Shown here: piece after piece, positions 7,739-15,890 of the stretch
Numbering within the stretch: position 1 is the first letter of the stretch
Layout: each line of letters opens with the position of its first letter
DNA from: Bacteroidota bacterium
GTDB taxonomy: Bacteria > Bacteroidota > Ignavibacteria > Kapaibacteriales > Kapaibacteriaceae
Assembly (NCBI GenBank): GCA_003488525.1
Contig: DNLG01000078.1
Coordinates: 2,611-39,944, forward strand
Length of the DNA stretch: 37,334 bases
Direction of reading: 5' to 3'
The notes under the pieces: model-generated
Told to the model about the DNA's origin: nothing
The model's database searches: none
The model's input: only the letters and a program-made list of their open reading frames with translations
Position numbers and translations under genes: made by a program

Positions 7739-10177
7739 TTACCGGAACGAGGGAAAACGCGTCGGATCGGACTCATGCATGATGCCATAGGCGGCATCAA
7801 TGATGTGCTCGGCTTCGGGCTTCGACCAGTAGTTACCGTCAGTACCGTAGGCCGGACGATGGGGCTGCGCCGATAGCGTTACCGGCGCCGAATCGAGCCA
7901 CCGGAATCCGTCCTGCACTTCGATGATCTCCCGCAGCATATATGCCGTGGTGCCTCCGGGGACGTCTTCATCAACGACCAGAAGGCGGTTGGTGCGCTTG
8001 AGTGAGTCGACGATCAGCCCCGACGTATCAAATGGGAGAAGCGTCTGTACATCAACAACCTCGATCGATACGCCGAGCAGCTCAAGAACCGATGCGGCGT
8101 CAAGGGCCACCCGCACGGTGGCTCCATAGGTCACCAGGGTGATGTCCGAACCGGGCCGGACGATTTCGGGAATACCAAGCGGGACGCTGTACTGCCCCAT
8201 GTTCGACGGAATGGTCTCTTTCAGGCGGTAGCCGTTGAGCACCTCAACGATCAGACCTGGGTCGTCGCCCTTCAGCAGCGTCTGATACATGCCGGCAGCC
8301 TGCACAAAATTGCGCGGCACGCAGACGTGCACTCCGCGCACGAGGTTGATGATCCCGGCCATCGGCGAGCCGGAGTGCCAGATTCCCTCAAGGCGATGTC
8401 CACGCGTGCGAACGATCACGGGCGCCTTCTGTCCCCCGCGCGTGCGCCATTGCACCGTGGCAAGATCATCACTCATCAGCTGGAGCGCATACAGAAGGTA
8501 ATCCAAATACTGGATCTCGGCTACGGGTCGAAGACCGCGCATGGCAAGGCCGATGGCCTGACCCAGGATGGTGCATTCGCGGATGCCAACGTCGCTCACA
8601 CGAAGGTCACCATAGGCGGCCTGCAGTCCAGTCGTCCCCTGGTTGACGTCGCCCAGCTTACCGGTATCCTCACCAAAGATCACCACCCGCGGATCGGTCG
8701 ATAGTGCATGGTCGAACCATGCCCTGATGACCTCCGAGCCATTGACGGATGCCGCATCGTGAGCAAACTCCGCAGCGACATGCTGCATGGTAAGGGGGCT
8801 GTGGGCTGACTCGCTGTGCAGGTGCGATGCGTAAAGCGGACGGATGCGAGCATCGAGATCCTTACGCCAGCGTGCCAGCTCGGCAAGGTGCGAACGGGTG
8901 TATGCACGTCCGATCACCAGCGCCCGATGAGTGGCCGTCATGATGTCACGGCGGAACGGCTCGCGAATGCGCTCGAGATCATCGGCAATGCGCGTGATCT
9001 CTGAGGCGACCTCTGCCGAGTCTGAGCCCCCTATCGACGCGGCGGCAGCTCTCAGCACGCCCACACACTGACTGATCTCTGAGCGGATCGGGGCGATATA
9101 GGCATCCCAGGCTTCCTGCTTGGACTGCTGCACAGAGCGCACGGCTTCTTCGTCGATCGCCGCAAGCTCATCAGCCGTTGCCACCCCCTGATCAAGGATC
9201 CACTGGCGCAGACGGGTAATGCCATCCATCTGCTGTTCCCATTCGAGGCGCTCCGGCGACTTGTAACGCTCGTGCGAGCCGCTCGTGGAGTGACCCTGTG
9301 GCTGTGTCACGTCGATCACGTGAATGATCTGCGGAACATGCTCCCGGCGGGCCGTCTCGGCGGCACGTCGATAGGTATCAACCAGTGCGGGATAATCCCA
9401 GGCACGGACGACATGGATGTCGTACCCGTCGCGCGTGCCCGGCCTGCGGGCAAATCCCTGCAGGAGTTCGCCGACGTTGGACTTGGTCACCTGAAACTCA
9501 TTCGGCACACTGATGCCGTAGCCGTCATCCCAGATCGAGATCACAGCCGGCGCCTTCAGCACCCCGATGGCGTTAACGCTTTCCCAGAACATACCCTCGG
9601 CGCTCGACGCGTTGCCGATCGTGCCAAAGGCAACTTCGTTGCCACCATTGCTGTGGTCGGGCATTCCGGCCAGCACGGGGACCTCACGGAAGAGCCGGGA
9701 GGCGTACGCCAGGCCCACCAGACGGGGCATCTGAGAACCCGTCGGAGAGACATCCGCAGAGACATTCACGGAGGATGTCAGGGACCGCCACGAGCCGTCG
9801 GACTCGAGGAATCGCGTAGCAAAGTGGCCGTTCATGGAACGTCCGGCACTTGCCGGTTCGGCTTCAATGTCCGTGTGCGCATAGAGCTGCGCAAAGAACT
9901 TCCGCACATCGCTCTGGCCGATGGCGAACATAAACGTCTGGTCGCGGTAATAGCCGCTCCTCCAGTCACCCGGCTGCGCCGCGCGCGCCATGGCCAGCTG
10001 CGCCACTTCCTTGCCGTCGCCGAAGATTCCGAACTTGGCCTTGCCCGTCAGAACCTCTTTACGTCCCAGAAGTGATGCCTGCCGACTTAGAACGGCAAGT
10101 CGGTAATCGTTGAGGATGTCTTCGGGAGATAATCCGCCCGGCAGCGCGTCAGCCGTCGCCTTCTTGCTCTTCTTCAT
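7739..10177 (-). CDS. Fused alpha-beta 2-oxoacid dehydrogenase E1 component
   Basis: This protein of about 812 residues joins the alpha and beta chains of a thiamine-diphosphate-dependent 2-oxoacid dehydrogenase E1, which decarboxylates a 2-oxoacid and passes the acyl group to a lipoylated E2. The alpha-like half has the FGDGKEVAQLAMARA and YYRDQTFMFAIGQ segments and a thiamine-binding region ending in ISIWDDGYGIS. The beta-like half starts around VIRAWFDHALSTDPRV with FGEDTGKLGDVNQGTTGLQ, and ends with the VTYGATVRVALDAA and VDEDVPGGTTAYMLREI regions. Substrate choice (pyruvate or branched-chain oxoacid) cannot be told, and no E2 or E3 gene is nearby. I chose the ATG at 10177 because it lies just downstream of gmk and six bases from a TAACTTTG element; a start at 10258 would run into gmk. 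Confidence 0.9.
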   Translation of the reverse strand: MKKSKKATADALPGGLSPEDILNDYRLAVLSRQASLLGRKEVLTGKAKFGIFGDGKEVAQLAMARAAQPGDWRSGYYRDQTFMFAIGQSDVRKFFAQLYAHTDIEAEPASAGRSMNGHFATRFLESDGSWRSLTSSVNVSADVSPTGSQMPRLVGLAYASRLFREVPVLAGMPDHSNGGNEVAFGTIGNASSAEGMFWESVNAIGVLKAPAVISIWDDGYGISVPNEFQVTKSNVGELLQGFARRPGTRDGYDIHVVRAWDYPALVDTYRRAAETARREHVPQIIHVIDVTQPQGHSTSGSHERYKSPERLEWEQQMDGITRLRQWILDQGVATADELAAIDEEAVRSVQQSKQEAWDAYIAPIRSEISQCVGVLRAAAASIGGSDSAEVASEITRIADDLERIREPFRRDIMTATHRALVIGRAYTRSHLAELARWRKDLDARIRPLYASHLHSESAHSPLTMQHVAAEFAHDAASVNGSEVIRAWFDHALSTDPRVVIFGEDTGKLGDVNQGTTGLQAAYGDLRVSDVGIRECTILGQAIGLAMRGLRPVAEIQYLDYLLYALQLMSDDLATVQWRTRGGQKAPVIVRTRGHRLEGIWHSGSPMAGIINLVRGVHVCVPRNFVQAAGMYQTLLKGDDPGLIVEVLNGYRLKETIPSNMGQYSVPLGIPEIVRPGSDITLVTYGATVRVALDAASVLELLGVSIEVVDVQTLLPFDTSGLIVDSLKRTNRLLVVDEDVPGGTTAYMLREIIEVQDGFRWLDSAPVTLSAQPHRPAYGTDGNYWSKPEAEHIIDAAYGIMHESDPTRFPSFR

Positions 10178-10183
10178 AGGCGG

Positions 10184-10191
10184 CAAAGTTA
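10184..10191 (-). promoter_or_regulatory. Candidate -7 promoter element of the E1 gene (leaderless)
   Basis: The minus strand reads TAACTTTG, an exact match to the Bacteroidota-type -7 consensus TAnnTTTG, with six bases between it and the ATG at 10177. Transcription would start at or next to the ATG, giving a leaderless mRNA. No -33 element is obvious. Confidence 0.5.
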
Positions 10192-10199
10192 CGACGTTG

Positions 10200-10802
10200 C
10201 TACGGCTCGGCGAAGAGCGAAGGCTGATGTGGAGAACCTTCCACGTGCTGCCGCACAAGATCAGTGGCGCGCGTCAGCGTTTCTTCGAGCTTGTTGTTGA
10301 CCAGCACGACGTCGAACATTTCCTGGTGTGCCATTTCCATTTCCGCCCGTGCCAGACGCGTATCGATCTGTTCGGCCGTCTCCGTGTGCCGGCTGGTAAG
10401 GCGCTCACGCAGCGACTCCAACGATGGCGGCGCAACAAAGATCAGCAGCGTGTCCTGCGGGAAAGCCCCCTGCAGCGAGAGTGCACCTTTAACGTCGACG
10501 TCGAACACCAGGAACTCCCCGCGACCGATCGCTTCGGAGACGACCGTGCGAAGTGTTCCGTAATAATTGCCGAAGATCTCTTCGTACTCGATGAGATCGC
10601 CCTGCTCGATCCGCTGGCGAAACTCCTCACGGGAGAGAAAAAAGTAGTCCGTTGCGTCAACCTCGCCCGGACGCTGCTGGCGCGTGGTGGCACTTACGCT
10701 GAAGCGAAGCTGCGGGAACGTCGACAGAAGATGCCGCGCAACCGTGGTCTTGCCGGCTCCGGATGGAGCACTCAGGACAATGAGGTGTTTTCTATTCGAC
10801 AT
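10200..10802 (-). CDS. gmk: Guanylate kinase
   Basis: Guanylate kinase phosphorylates GMP to GDP with ATP, an essential step of guanine nucleotide synthesis. The protein is 200 residues from the ATG at 10802. It shows the P-loop SAPSGAGKTT near the N-terminus, then the GMP-binding region with SATTRQQRPGEVDATDYFFLS and EYEEIFGNYYGT, and the VDVKGALSLQ core strand. The length is normal. The chosen start overlaps the yicC end by 11 bp and gives the usual N-terminus (MSNRKHLIVLSAPSGAGK); a start at 10829 would add nine residues inside yicC. The yicC-gmk pairing is very common in bacteria and supports both calls. Confidence 0.96.
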   Translation of the reverse strand: MSNRKHLIVLSAPSGAGKTTVARHLLSTFPQLRFSVSATTRQQRPGEVDATDYFFLSREEFRQRIEQGDLIEYEEIFGNYYGTLRTVVSEAIGRGEFLVFDVDVKGALSLQGAFPQDTLLIFVAPPSLESLRERLTSRHTETAEQIDTRLARAEMEMAHQEMFDVVLVNNKLEETLTRATDLVRQHVEGSPHQPSLFAEP

Positions 10803-11667
10803 TCTGCACCTGCTCACGCATGCGTTCAAGTTCCTCCTTCATCTGCACAACGATAATGGCGATGTCGGCATGATTGGACTTTGAACCGATGGTATTTACC
10901 TCGCGGTTCATTTCCTGCAAGAGGAAATTCAGTTTACGTCCGGCGTTCTCCGATGATGCGATGTACTGACGCATGTGCTTGATGTGACTGCGCAGACGCA
11001 CGCACTCTTCGGCAACATCAAGCTTCTCGGACAGCAGAACGATCTCCATGGTCAGTCTGGTCTCGTCGATGCCCGCCTCACCCACGAGCTGTGTTACGCG
11101 ATCACGCAGGCGCTGACGCTCGTATTCGATACGCGTCGATGCCGTCGACTCGATGGTCGTCAAACCCTGCTCGATGATCGTCAGGCGCTGCTCAACATCA
11201 CGGGCAAGCTCGGCTCCCTCCCGGTCGCGCATGGCATTCAGGGCCACAAGCGCCTGCTCAAGGCCACTCTGGATCTGCAGCCATGTCTGCTCGTCATCAT
11301 CATCCTTGTCAGGGGGCGAGAGCACTCCGGGAAGCAGAACGATCTGCTCTATGCCGATGCTCCCGGTAAGCCCCAGATCATGCTGCAGCTGACGTAATGA
11401 ATCCACGTAGGCGGCTGCGATCTCGCGGTTAACAGCCACCGAGCCCGATTGCTCGGCATTCTGCAGGCGCAGCGATACGGTCAGCGATCCTCGCGAGACA
11501 TAGGTACGAGCGAACTCCCGAATGCGATGCTCTTTGTCGGCATACTCCCTGGGAATCTTCGGTGAGACTTCCAGAAATCTGCCGTTGACGCATCGAAGCT
11601 CAATGGTGCATGGAGTGCCGGCAACAACCGTTTCGGCCTTGCCGTATCCCGTCATGCTGCGGATCAT
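10792..11667 (-). CDS. yicC: YicC-family endoribonuclease
   Basis: This 291-residue protein begins with the family hallmark MIRSMTGYGKAE and continues with the core segments IELRCVNGRFLEVSPKIP and REYADKEHRIREFARTYVSRGSLTV. It ends with the conserved region ENAGRKLNFLLQEMNREVNTIGSK. YicC proteins are metal-dependent endoribonucleases linked to RNA decay and stationary-phase survival. The ATG at 11667 has a clear AAGGAA ribosome binding site 8 bp upstream (AGAAGGAACCATTTATG); a longer reading from 11790 would cross the promoter and the divergent gene. It forms an operon with gmk downstream. Confidence 0.95.
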   Translation of the reverse strand: MIRSMTGYGKAETVVAGTPCTIELRCVNGRFLEVSPKIPREYADKEHRIREFARTYVSRGSLTVSLRLQNAEQSGSVAVNREIAAAYVDSLRQLQHDLGLTGSIGIEQIVLLPGVLSPPDKDDDDEQTWLQIQSGLEQALVALNAMRDREGAELARDVEQRLTIIEQGLTTIESTASTRIEYERQRLRDRVTQLVGEAGIDETRLTMEIVLLSEKLDVAEECVRLRSHIKHMRQYIASSENAGRKLNFLLQEMNREVNTIGSKSNHADIAIIVVQMKEELERMREQVQNVE

Positions 11668-11699
11668 AAATGGTTCCTTCTGTTCATAGCCAAGAGCCG

Positions 11700-11707
11700 C
11701 AAAGATA
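11700..11707 (-). promoter_or_regulatory. Candidate -7 promoter element of yicC-gmk
   Basis: The minus strand reads TATCTTTG, an exact TAnnTTTG match, 32 bp upstream of the yicC ATG. This leaves room for a short leader with the AAGGAA ribosome binding site. A CGTGG/CCACG inverted repeat (11720-11735) lies between this element and the divergent phosphorylase promoter. Confidence 0.5.
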
Positions 11708-11740
11708 CACCGTGCCAGTCGTGGCCTTGACCACGTGGCG

Positions 11741-11748
11741 TATCTTTC
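11741..11748 (+). promoter_or_regulatory. Candidate -7 promoter element of the phosphorylase gene (leaderless)
   Basis: TATCTTTC is one base off the TAnnTTTG consensus and sits seven bases before the ATG at 11756. If used, the transcript would begin at about the start codon. It faces away from the yicC element 34 bp to the left. Confidence 0.4.
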
Positions 11749-11755
11749 CGGCAGC

Positions 11756-12565
11756 ATGCAAGCAACTTCTCCCGAAGCGGCATCTGCCATGGCCGCGGCC
11801 GAGTTTCTCAGCAGTCACTACAACGTGAGCTTCGACGCACTCGTCGTCACGGGGTCGGGCTTCGTGCTCGGTACTGATCGCTCCGGCACAGGCTCTTCCC
11901 TGCCCTACTCCCGCGTTCCCGGAATGCCACGCGGAAGCGTTGCCGGCCATGAACATACATTTCGTGTTCTGCAGATCGGTGATCGCCATGCACTTCTCTG
12001 TTCGGGTCGGTTCCATCTGTACGAAGGCCTGAGAGCCGACGAATGCGGGATCTTCGTCGACATCGCCAATGCCCTGCATTGCCGGCGCATGCTGCTAACC
12101 AACGCCGTTGGCGGACTGAGCCCCTCCCTGCGCGTAGGAAGCATTGTGGCCGTACACGACATGCTGGACCTCAGCTCAACGATCATTCAATCTGCGCCGA
12201 GCAAAAAGAGATGGCCCTCCGGTACGGGGCTCTCTGGCGCGTGGCATGATGACCTCATGCTCCGATGCCGGCAAAAAGGTCATCATCTTCATGAGGGCGT
12301 TCTTGCACAGATGCGTGGTCCGTCGTACGAAACACGCGCCGAAGTTCGCATGCTCCGTCGCATTGGGGCCGACGTGGTCGGAATGTCGACGGTGATCGAG
12401 GCACGTCGTGCGCTGGCATGCGGACTCGATACGATGGTTCTTTCGCTGGTCACCAACATGCTGACCGATGCTGTCCTTCCGATGCTGTCACACGATGATG
12501 TGATGCTGGCGGCCAGGGCCGCAAATTCCCAGATGGCCGAGGTCGTGCTGACTGCACTTGAATAG
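11756..12565 (+). CDS. Purine nucleoside phosphorylase
   Basis: This 269-residue protein is of the trimeric purine nucleoside phosphorylase / MTAP superfamily, which cleaves purine nucleosides with phosphate to a free base and ribose-1-phosphate. Visible signatures are the phosphate-site GSGFVLG near the N-terminus, the substrate region GRFHLYEG, the TNAVGGLSPSLRVGSIV segment, and the base-binding GPSYETRAEVRMLRRIGADVVGMSTVIEA. The usual Asn in the later loop is seen as SLVTNML. I chose the ATG at 11756; a GTG at 11735 is in frame but lies upstream of the TATCTTTC promoter-like element. The gene is divergent from yicC. Inosine/guanosine specificity is likely from the family but cannot be shown here. 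Confidence 0.92.
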   Translation: MQATSPEAASAMAAAEFLSSHYNVSFDALVVTGSGFVLGTDRSGTGSSLPYSRVPGMPRGSVAGHEHTFRVLQIGDRHALLCSGRFHLYEGLRADECGIFVDIANALHCRRMLLTNAVGGLSPSLRVGSIVAVHDMLDLSSTIIQSAPSKKRWPSGTGLSGAWHDDLMLRCRQKGHHLHEGVLAQMRGPSYETRAEVRMLRRIGADVVGMSTVIEARRALACGLDTMVLSLVTNMLTDAVLPMLSHDDVMLAARAANSQMAEVVLTALE

Positions 12566-12580
12566 TCGGATTGCAGACTC

Positions 12581-12588
12581 TACCTTTG
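12581..12588 (+). promoter_or_regulatory. Candidate -7 promoter element of the lipoprotein-ribD-rqcH operon
   Basis: TACCTTTG matches the TAnnTTTG consensus exactly and lies 62 bp before the ATG at 12651, in the gap after the phosphorylase gene. It would drive the five-gene plus-strand run and give a leader of about 55 nt that contains a C8-T5-(CG)6 tract. Confidence 0.45.
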
Positions 12589-12613
12589 CCACGCGTCCAG
12601 TGCCACGCTGACG

Positions 12614-12639
12614 CCCCCCCCTTTTTCGCGCGCGCGCGC
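12614..12639 (+). repeat. Simple-sequence tract: C8, T5, alternating CG
   Basis: Eight Cs, five Ts and then 13 bases of alternating CGCG lie in the leader between a promoter-like element and the ATG at 12651. Homopolymers and alternating CG are prone to slippage, and the CG part can adopt Z-form DNA. Any regulatory effect is inference. Confidence 0.8.
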
Positions 12640-12650
12640 TCCCCGAACGT

Positions 12651-13469
12651 ATGCCTCTCTGTCCCACATACCTCATCCTGCCGGTCGCGCTTCCCCGTGC
12701 CCGGGTGCTTCGCACCCTTGTGCTGTTGACCCTCGCGAGCCTGACATGGGGGTGTGGCACGGCCTCTCAGGATCTGACATCTCGCGTGCTTTCCGATACG
12801 ATCTCCGTGCGAATCGTCCCCGGACCAACCCCGGCTGCCCTGCGTGTTGTGACCGAGCAGACGAGTGTTCCGCTGCTTTCCGGAAGCACCGAAGCAGAGC
12901 TGAGAATACGTGCGGCTGATTCGACCGTGATGCGCTACCCACTTGCCTTTGCGTCCATGGGTGCGCCCGGGAGGACAGAAACGCTCACCACCATGATCAC
13001 CGCCGACATTCCGGCGGAGCTCGCGGCGAATGCGCTCGAGATGAGCATCCGCGCTACAGCTGATTCCAAGGAGCGCATCTTCTCGGTTCGTGCGCAGGTC
13101 GACACCGCAGCGTTGGAGCTGACGCCATCGATGACGAAGCAGAGCGACGAAACCTATCAGTTCTTGTTGAGAGCAACACGCCGGCGGATCATTCCCGGAG
13201 AATACTTTCCCTCGTCGGAACAACTGCGCATTGCTATCTACAACGGCAAGGGCGCCTCGGTTTGGTCGTCGAATGATGGCATGGCCTTTCTCACGGTTGT
13301 CATGCCCGTCGAGCCGGCTCTGCAGGGGGCTTCCCATCTCTACACGCTGGACTGGAACGGAATGTCGTCGCAGGGAGCTCGGCTGCCGTCCGGACGCTAC
13401 CGCGTGCAGCTCACATTGCCCGTCAGGCCGGCCCCTTACTCATGTTTTTTGGATGTAGTGCTGCCCTGA
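12651..13469 (+). CDS. Predicted exported lipoprotein with a FlgD/Ig-like C-terminus
   Basis: I do not recognise a named family for this 272-residue protein. Its N-terminus has Arg residues, a hydrophobic stretch (VLRTLVLLTLASLTWGC) and a Cys that could be lipidated, although Trp at -2 makes the lipobox unusual. The rest is beta-rich. The last 40 residues (LDWNGMSSQGARLPSGRYRVQL) follow the W-(D/N)-G-x4-G-x2-(L/V)-P-S-G-x-Y pattern of FlgD-like Ig domains found at the ends of many exported proteins in this phylum group. A GTG at 12705 would give a shorter, more typical lipoprotein signal and is an alternative start. It ends 4 bp before ribD and probably shares its transcript. Confidence 0.7.
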   Translation: MPLCPTYLILPVALPRARVLRTLVLLTLASLTWGCGTASQDLTSRVLSDTISVRIVPGPTPAALRVVTEQTSVPLLSGSTEAELRIRAADSTVMRYPLAFASMGAPGRTETLTTMITADIPAELAANALEMSIRATADSKERIFSVRAQVDTAALELTPSMTKQSDETYQFLLRATRRRIIPGEYFPSSEQLRIAIYNGKGASVWSSNDGMAFLTVVMPVEPALQGASHLYTLDWNGMSSQGARLPSGRYRVQLTLPVRPAPYSCFLDVVLP

Positions 13470-13473
13470 CGCC

Positions 13474-14556
13474 ATGACCGTTTCAAGTTCCCATGATGAA
13501 TGGATGCGCAGGGCGCTCCTACTAGCACAACTTGGTTCGGGCCGTGTGTCCCCTAACCCGATGGTGGGCTGCGTTATCGTCCACGATGACACGGTAATCG
13601 CCGAGGGCTGGCACTCGGCCTATGGCGAACTGCATGCCGAGACCGACGCGCTGCGCCACCTCAACGGTATCGCCACCGGCGCAACGATGTATGTAACTCT
13701 CGAGCCGTGCACCCATTATGGGAAGCAACCCCCGTGCATCGACGCCATCATACGAAGTGGTGTTGCACGCGTGGTCGTTGCCATGATTGACCCGAACCCA
13801 CTGGTCTCGGGTCAAGGCATTGAACGTCTGCGCGAGGCGGGAATTGAGGTGATCACCGATGTGCTGCATGACGAGGCGGCCTACCTCAACCGCAGGTTTC
13901 TGCACTGGATGCGCAGTGGCTTGCCCCATGTTACGTTGAAGCTGGCAACGTCCCTTGACGCCAGGGCGCAGATGCCACCGGGCCAGCCGCGCTTTATCAC
14001 ATCTGCTGAGAGCCGGTTTCACGTCCACAAGCTCCGGGCCTGTGTCGATGCGGTGATGATCGGCATCGGAACGGCTCTGTACGACAACCCCGAACTGACC
14101 GTTCGGCTGTGTCCGGGACGTAACCCCGCACGCGTCGTGATCGACTCGATGTGCCGTTTGCCAACGAGCACGACGCTCGTAGCTACCGCCCGCGAAACAC
14201 CTACCATCATCATCTGCTCCGACAAGTCAGATCGCGATGCTCGCGAAGAATTGCGCAACCAGGGGGTGGACGTTATCGTCGTGCCCACGCGGGAAGAACG
14301 AACGATCCTGACCGAAGACATCCTACGCGTGCTTGCAGAGAGGAAGATCACTTCGGTGATGGCCGAAGGGGGCCCCTATCTGGCGGCACGGCTGCTGCGC
14401 GACGACGTTGTCGATGAGCTTCACTTCCACGTTGCCCCTGTGATGATCGGAAGCGGGCCCAGCTGGGTCTTCGATACGGCGTTCCGCAGATGGATGCTGC
14501 GCGAACACCGCCATGTGGGACAGGATATCCACATGCAGTATGTTCGCAATCGATGA
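13474..14556 (+). CDS. ribD: RibD, bifunctional riboflavin deaminase/reductase
   Basis: This 360-residue enzyme catalyses two consecutive steps of riboflavin synthesis: deamination of the pyrimidine formed from GTP, then NADPH-dependent reduction of its ribosyl chain. The N-terminal deaminase domain (about 1-145) has the zinc-site motif HAE at 54-56 and PCTHYGKQPPC at 79-88, with the upstream SPNPMVGCVIV segment. The C-terminal reductase domain (about 150-360) starts at PHVTLKLATSLDAR and includes VMIGIGTALYDNPELTVR and VMAEGGPYLAARLL. The length is standard. No other rib genes are present in the window. The downstream TPR gene starts inside its stop codon (ATGA), suggesting coupled translation. 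Confidence 0.97.
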   Translation: MTVSSSHDEWMRRALLLAQLGSGRVSPNPMVGCVIVHDDTVIAEGWHSAYGELHAETDALRHLNGIATGATMYVTLEPCTHYGKQPPCIDAIIRSGVARVVVAMIDPNPLVSGQGIERLREAGIEVITDVLHDEAAYLNRRFLHWMRSGLPHVTLKLATSLDARAQMPPGQPRFITSAESRFHVHKLRACVDAVMIGIGTALYDNPELTVRLCPGRNPARVVIDSMCRLPTSTTLVATARETPTIIICSDKSDRDAREELRNQGVDVIVVPTREERTILTEDILRVLAERKITSVMAEGGPYLAARLLRDDVVDELHFHVAPVMIGSGPSWVFDTAFRRWMLREHRHVGQDIHMQYVRNR

Positions 14557-15890
14557 CTACCCTCCGCGCGATTCTGATTCTCATGTTCGGCTTTTGCAGC
14601 CTGCCATGCATGCTGCCGGCGCAGACCACACCCAAGGTCATGTCCGAGCCCGTACAGAGCGCCCTCATCAAGCAGGACTGGAAAAGGGCCGAACGTGTTC
14701 TGCGAAGCGAGCTGCGCAGTAATCCCCGTGATCTGGATCGTCAGACGCTTCTTGCCATCTGCCTGATGCGTCAGCAGAAGTTCGACGCGGCCCTGCGACA
14801 AGCCGAACTCATCACCCGTAGTCATCCACAGGCCTACGCAGCTCACATGATCGCAGCTGAATGTCACATGAGGCTTGGTCAGACAGATAAAGCTCTCGAC
14901 ATCTTTCGGTTGGCTCGCACGATCGCCCCCGACTCTGCAGAACCGGCAATGGCTCTGGGCATGATCCTTTCGAGCACCGGACGATTCGACGAGGCCATCA
15001 CCTTTCTCGAGGAGTCACTCTTTCGCCGTCCCGGCAACATGCCCCTGACCATGCAGCTGGTTCGTTGCTATCTGCGCCTGGGTCGGGCATCGGAAGCTGC
15101 CGAGCTTGCCACGCGTGCCGCGGAGCTGGCTCCCGGTGATGCGAACGCGCAGATGATGGCCGGCGAAGCGCTGATGGCATCACGCCGAACCGAACAGGCA
15201 ATCGACTTTCTGCAACAGGCCATACGTCTTGGCGTCGGATCGTCATCACCGCACATGCTGCTGACCATCGCGCTGCAAGACAATGGCCGAACCGACGAGG
15301 CGCTCGCCGTTGCCAGAGCATACGTCCAGGGCTCACAGGATGACCCTCAGGGATGGTACAATGTGGGACTGCTGCAGTTAGAGAAGATGGAGCTTGATTC
15401 GTCGTTGCGCTCTCTCAAAAAAGCCGTCGGTCTCAAGCCCAACTACCCGGAAGCATACTACAACCTCGGACGCGTCTACGATGGACTGGGGTTTGGCGAG
15501 GACGCCATTCAGTCGTACCGCCGGGCTGCTGCGCCGGGCGGAAACTTTGCCGCCGATGCCTATCTCGGAATGGCACTTATCTATCGCAAATCTGGAAACT
15601 TCACTGAAGCGATCCGTGCACACAGCCAGTCGGTATCGCTGCGGGACACCTCCCAGGTGATGCGCGTGCAGCGCCTACAGACATGTTTCGAGGCTGATCG
15701 ATGCGCCGACGCATCGGGATTTATCGACAAGGACGTGCGTGACTTCCCCACCAGCCCCGGAGTGCTGTTCGAAGCAGCGCGGTGCTTCGCTCGCACGGGA
15801 CGGCGCAGCGACGCCGAACGCATTCTGACGTTTCTCGATAAAGAGTCGCCGGCGCTTGCCAGGGATCTCCGAATCTTCATGAGTCTGTGA
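14553..15890 (+). CDS. Exported TPR-repeat protein
   Basis: This 445-residue protein has a signal peptide (MTTLRAILILMFGFCSLPCMLPAQ, likely cut after the PAQ) and then TPR repeats over almost its full length. Repeat signatures such as PQAYAAHMIAAECHMRLGQTDKAL, AEPAMALGMILSSTGRFDEA and YPEAYYNLGRVYDGLGFGEDAI follow the W/L-G-Y-A-F-A-P pattern. TPR arrays bind peptides or partner proteins, and no enzymatic domain is visible. I chose the ATG at 14553 because it overlaps the ribD stop as ATGA and gives a clean signal peptide; the frame is open upstream to 14490 only inside ribD. Its stop overlaps the start of the next gene. It may act in the periplasm with the repeat protein encoded downstream. 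Confidence 0.85.
   Translation: MTTLRAILILMFGFCSLPCMLPAQTTPKVMSEPVQSALIKQDWKRAERVLRSELRSNPRDLDRQTLLAICLMRQQKFDAALRQAELITRSHPQAYAAHMIAAECHMRLGQTDKALDIFRLARTIAPDSAEPAMALGMILSSTGRFDEAITFLEESLFRRPGNMPLTMQLVRCYLRLGRASEAAELATRAAELAPGDANAQMMAGEALMASRRTEQAIDFLQQAIRLGVGSSSPHMLLTIALQDNGRTDEALAVARAYVQGSQDDPQGWYNVGLLQLEKMELDSSLRSLKKAVGLKPNYPEAYYNLGRVYDGLGFGEDAIQSYRRAAAPGGNFAADAYLGMALIYRKSGNFTEAIRAHSQSVSLRDTSQVMRVQRLQTCFEADRCADASGFIDKDVRDFPTSPGVLFEAARCFARTGRRSDAERILTFLDKESPALARDLRIFMSL

Noticed and set aside
9272..10075. 267-codon plus-strand open frame
   Set aside because: It is antisense to the E1 gene. The product is rich in Arg, His and Gly with no recognisable motif.
12450..13337. 295-codon minus-strand open frame
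   Set aside because: It is antisense to the lipoprotein gene and the end of the phosphorylase. The composition is Arg/Gly/His-rich, with no start context.
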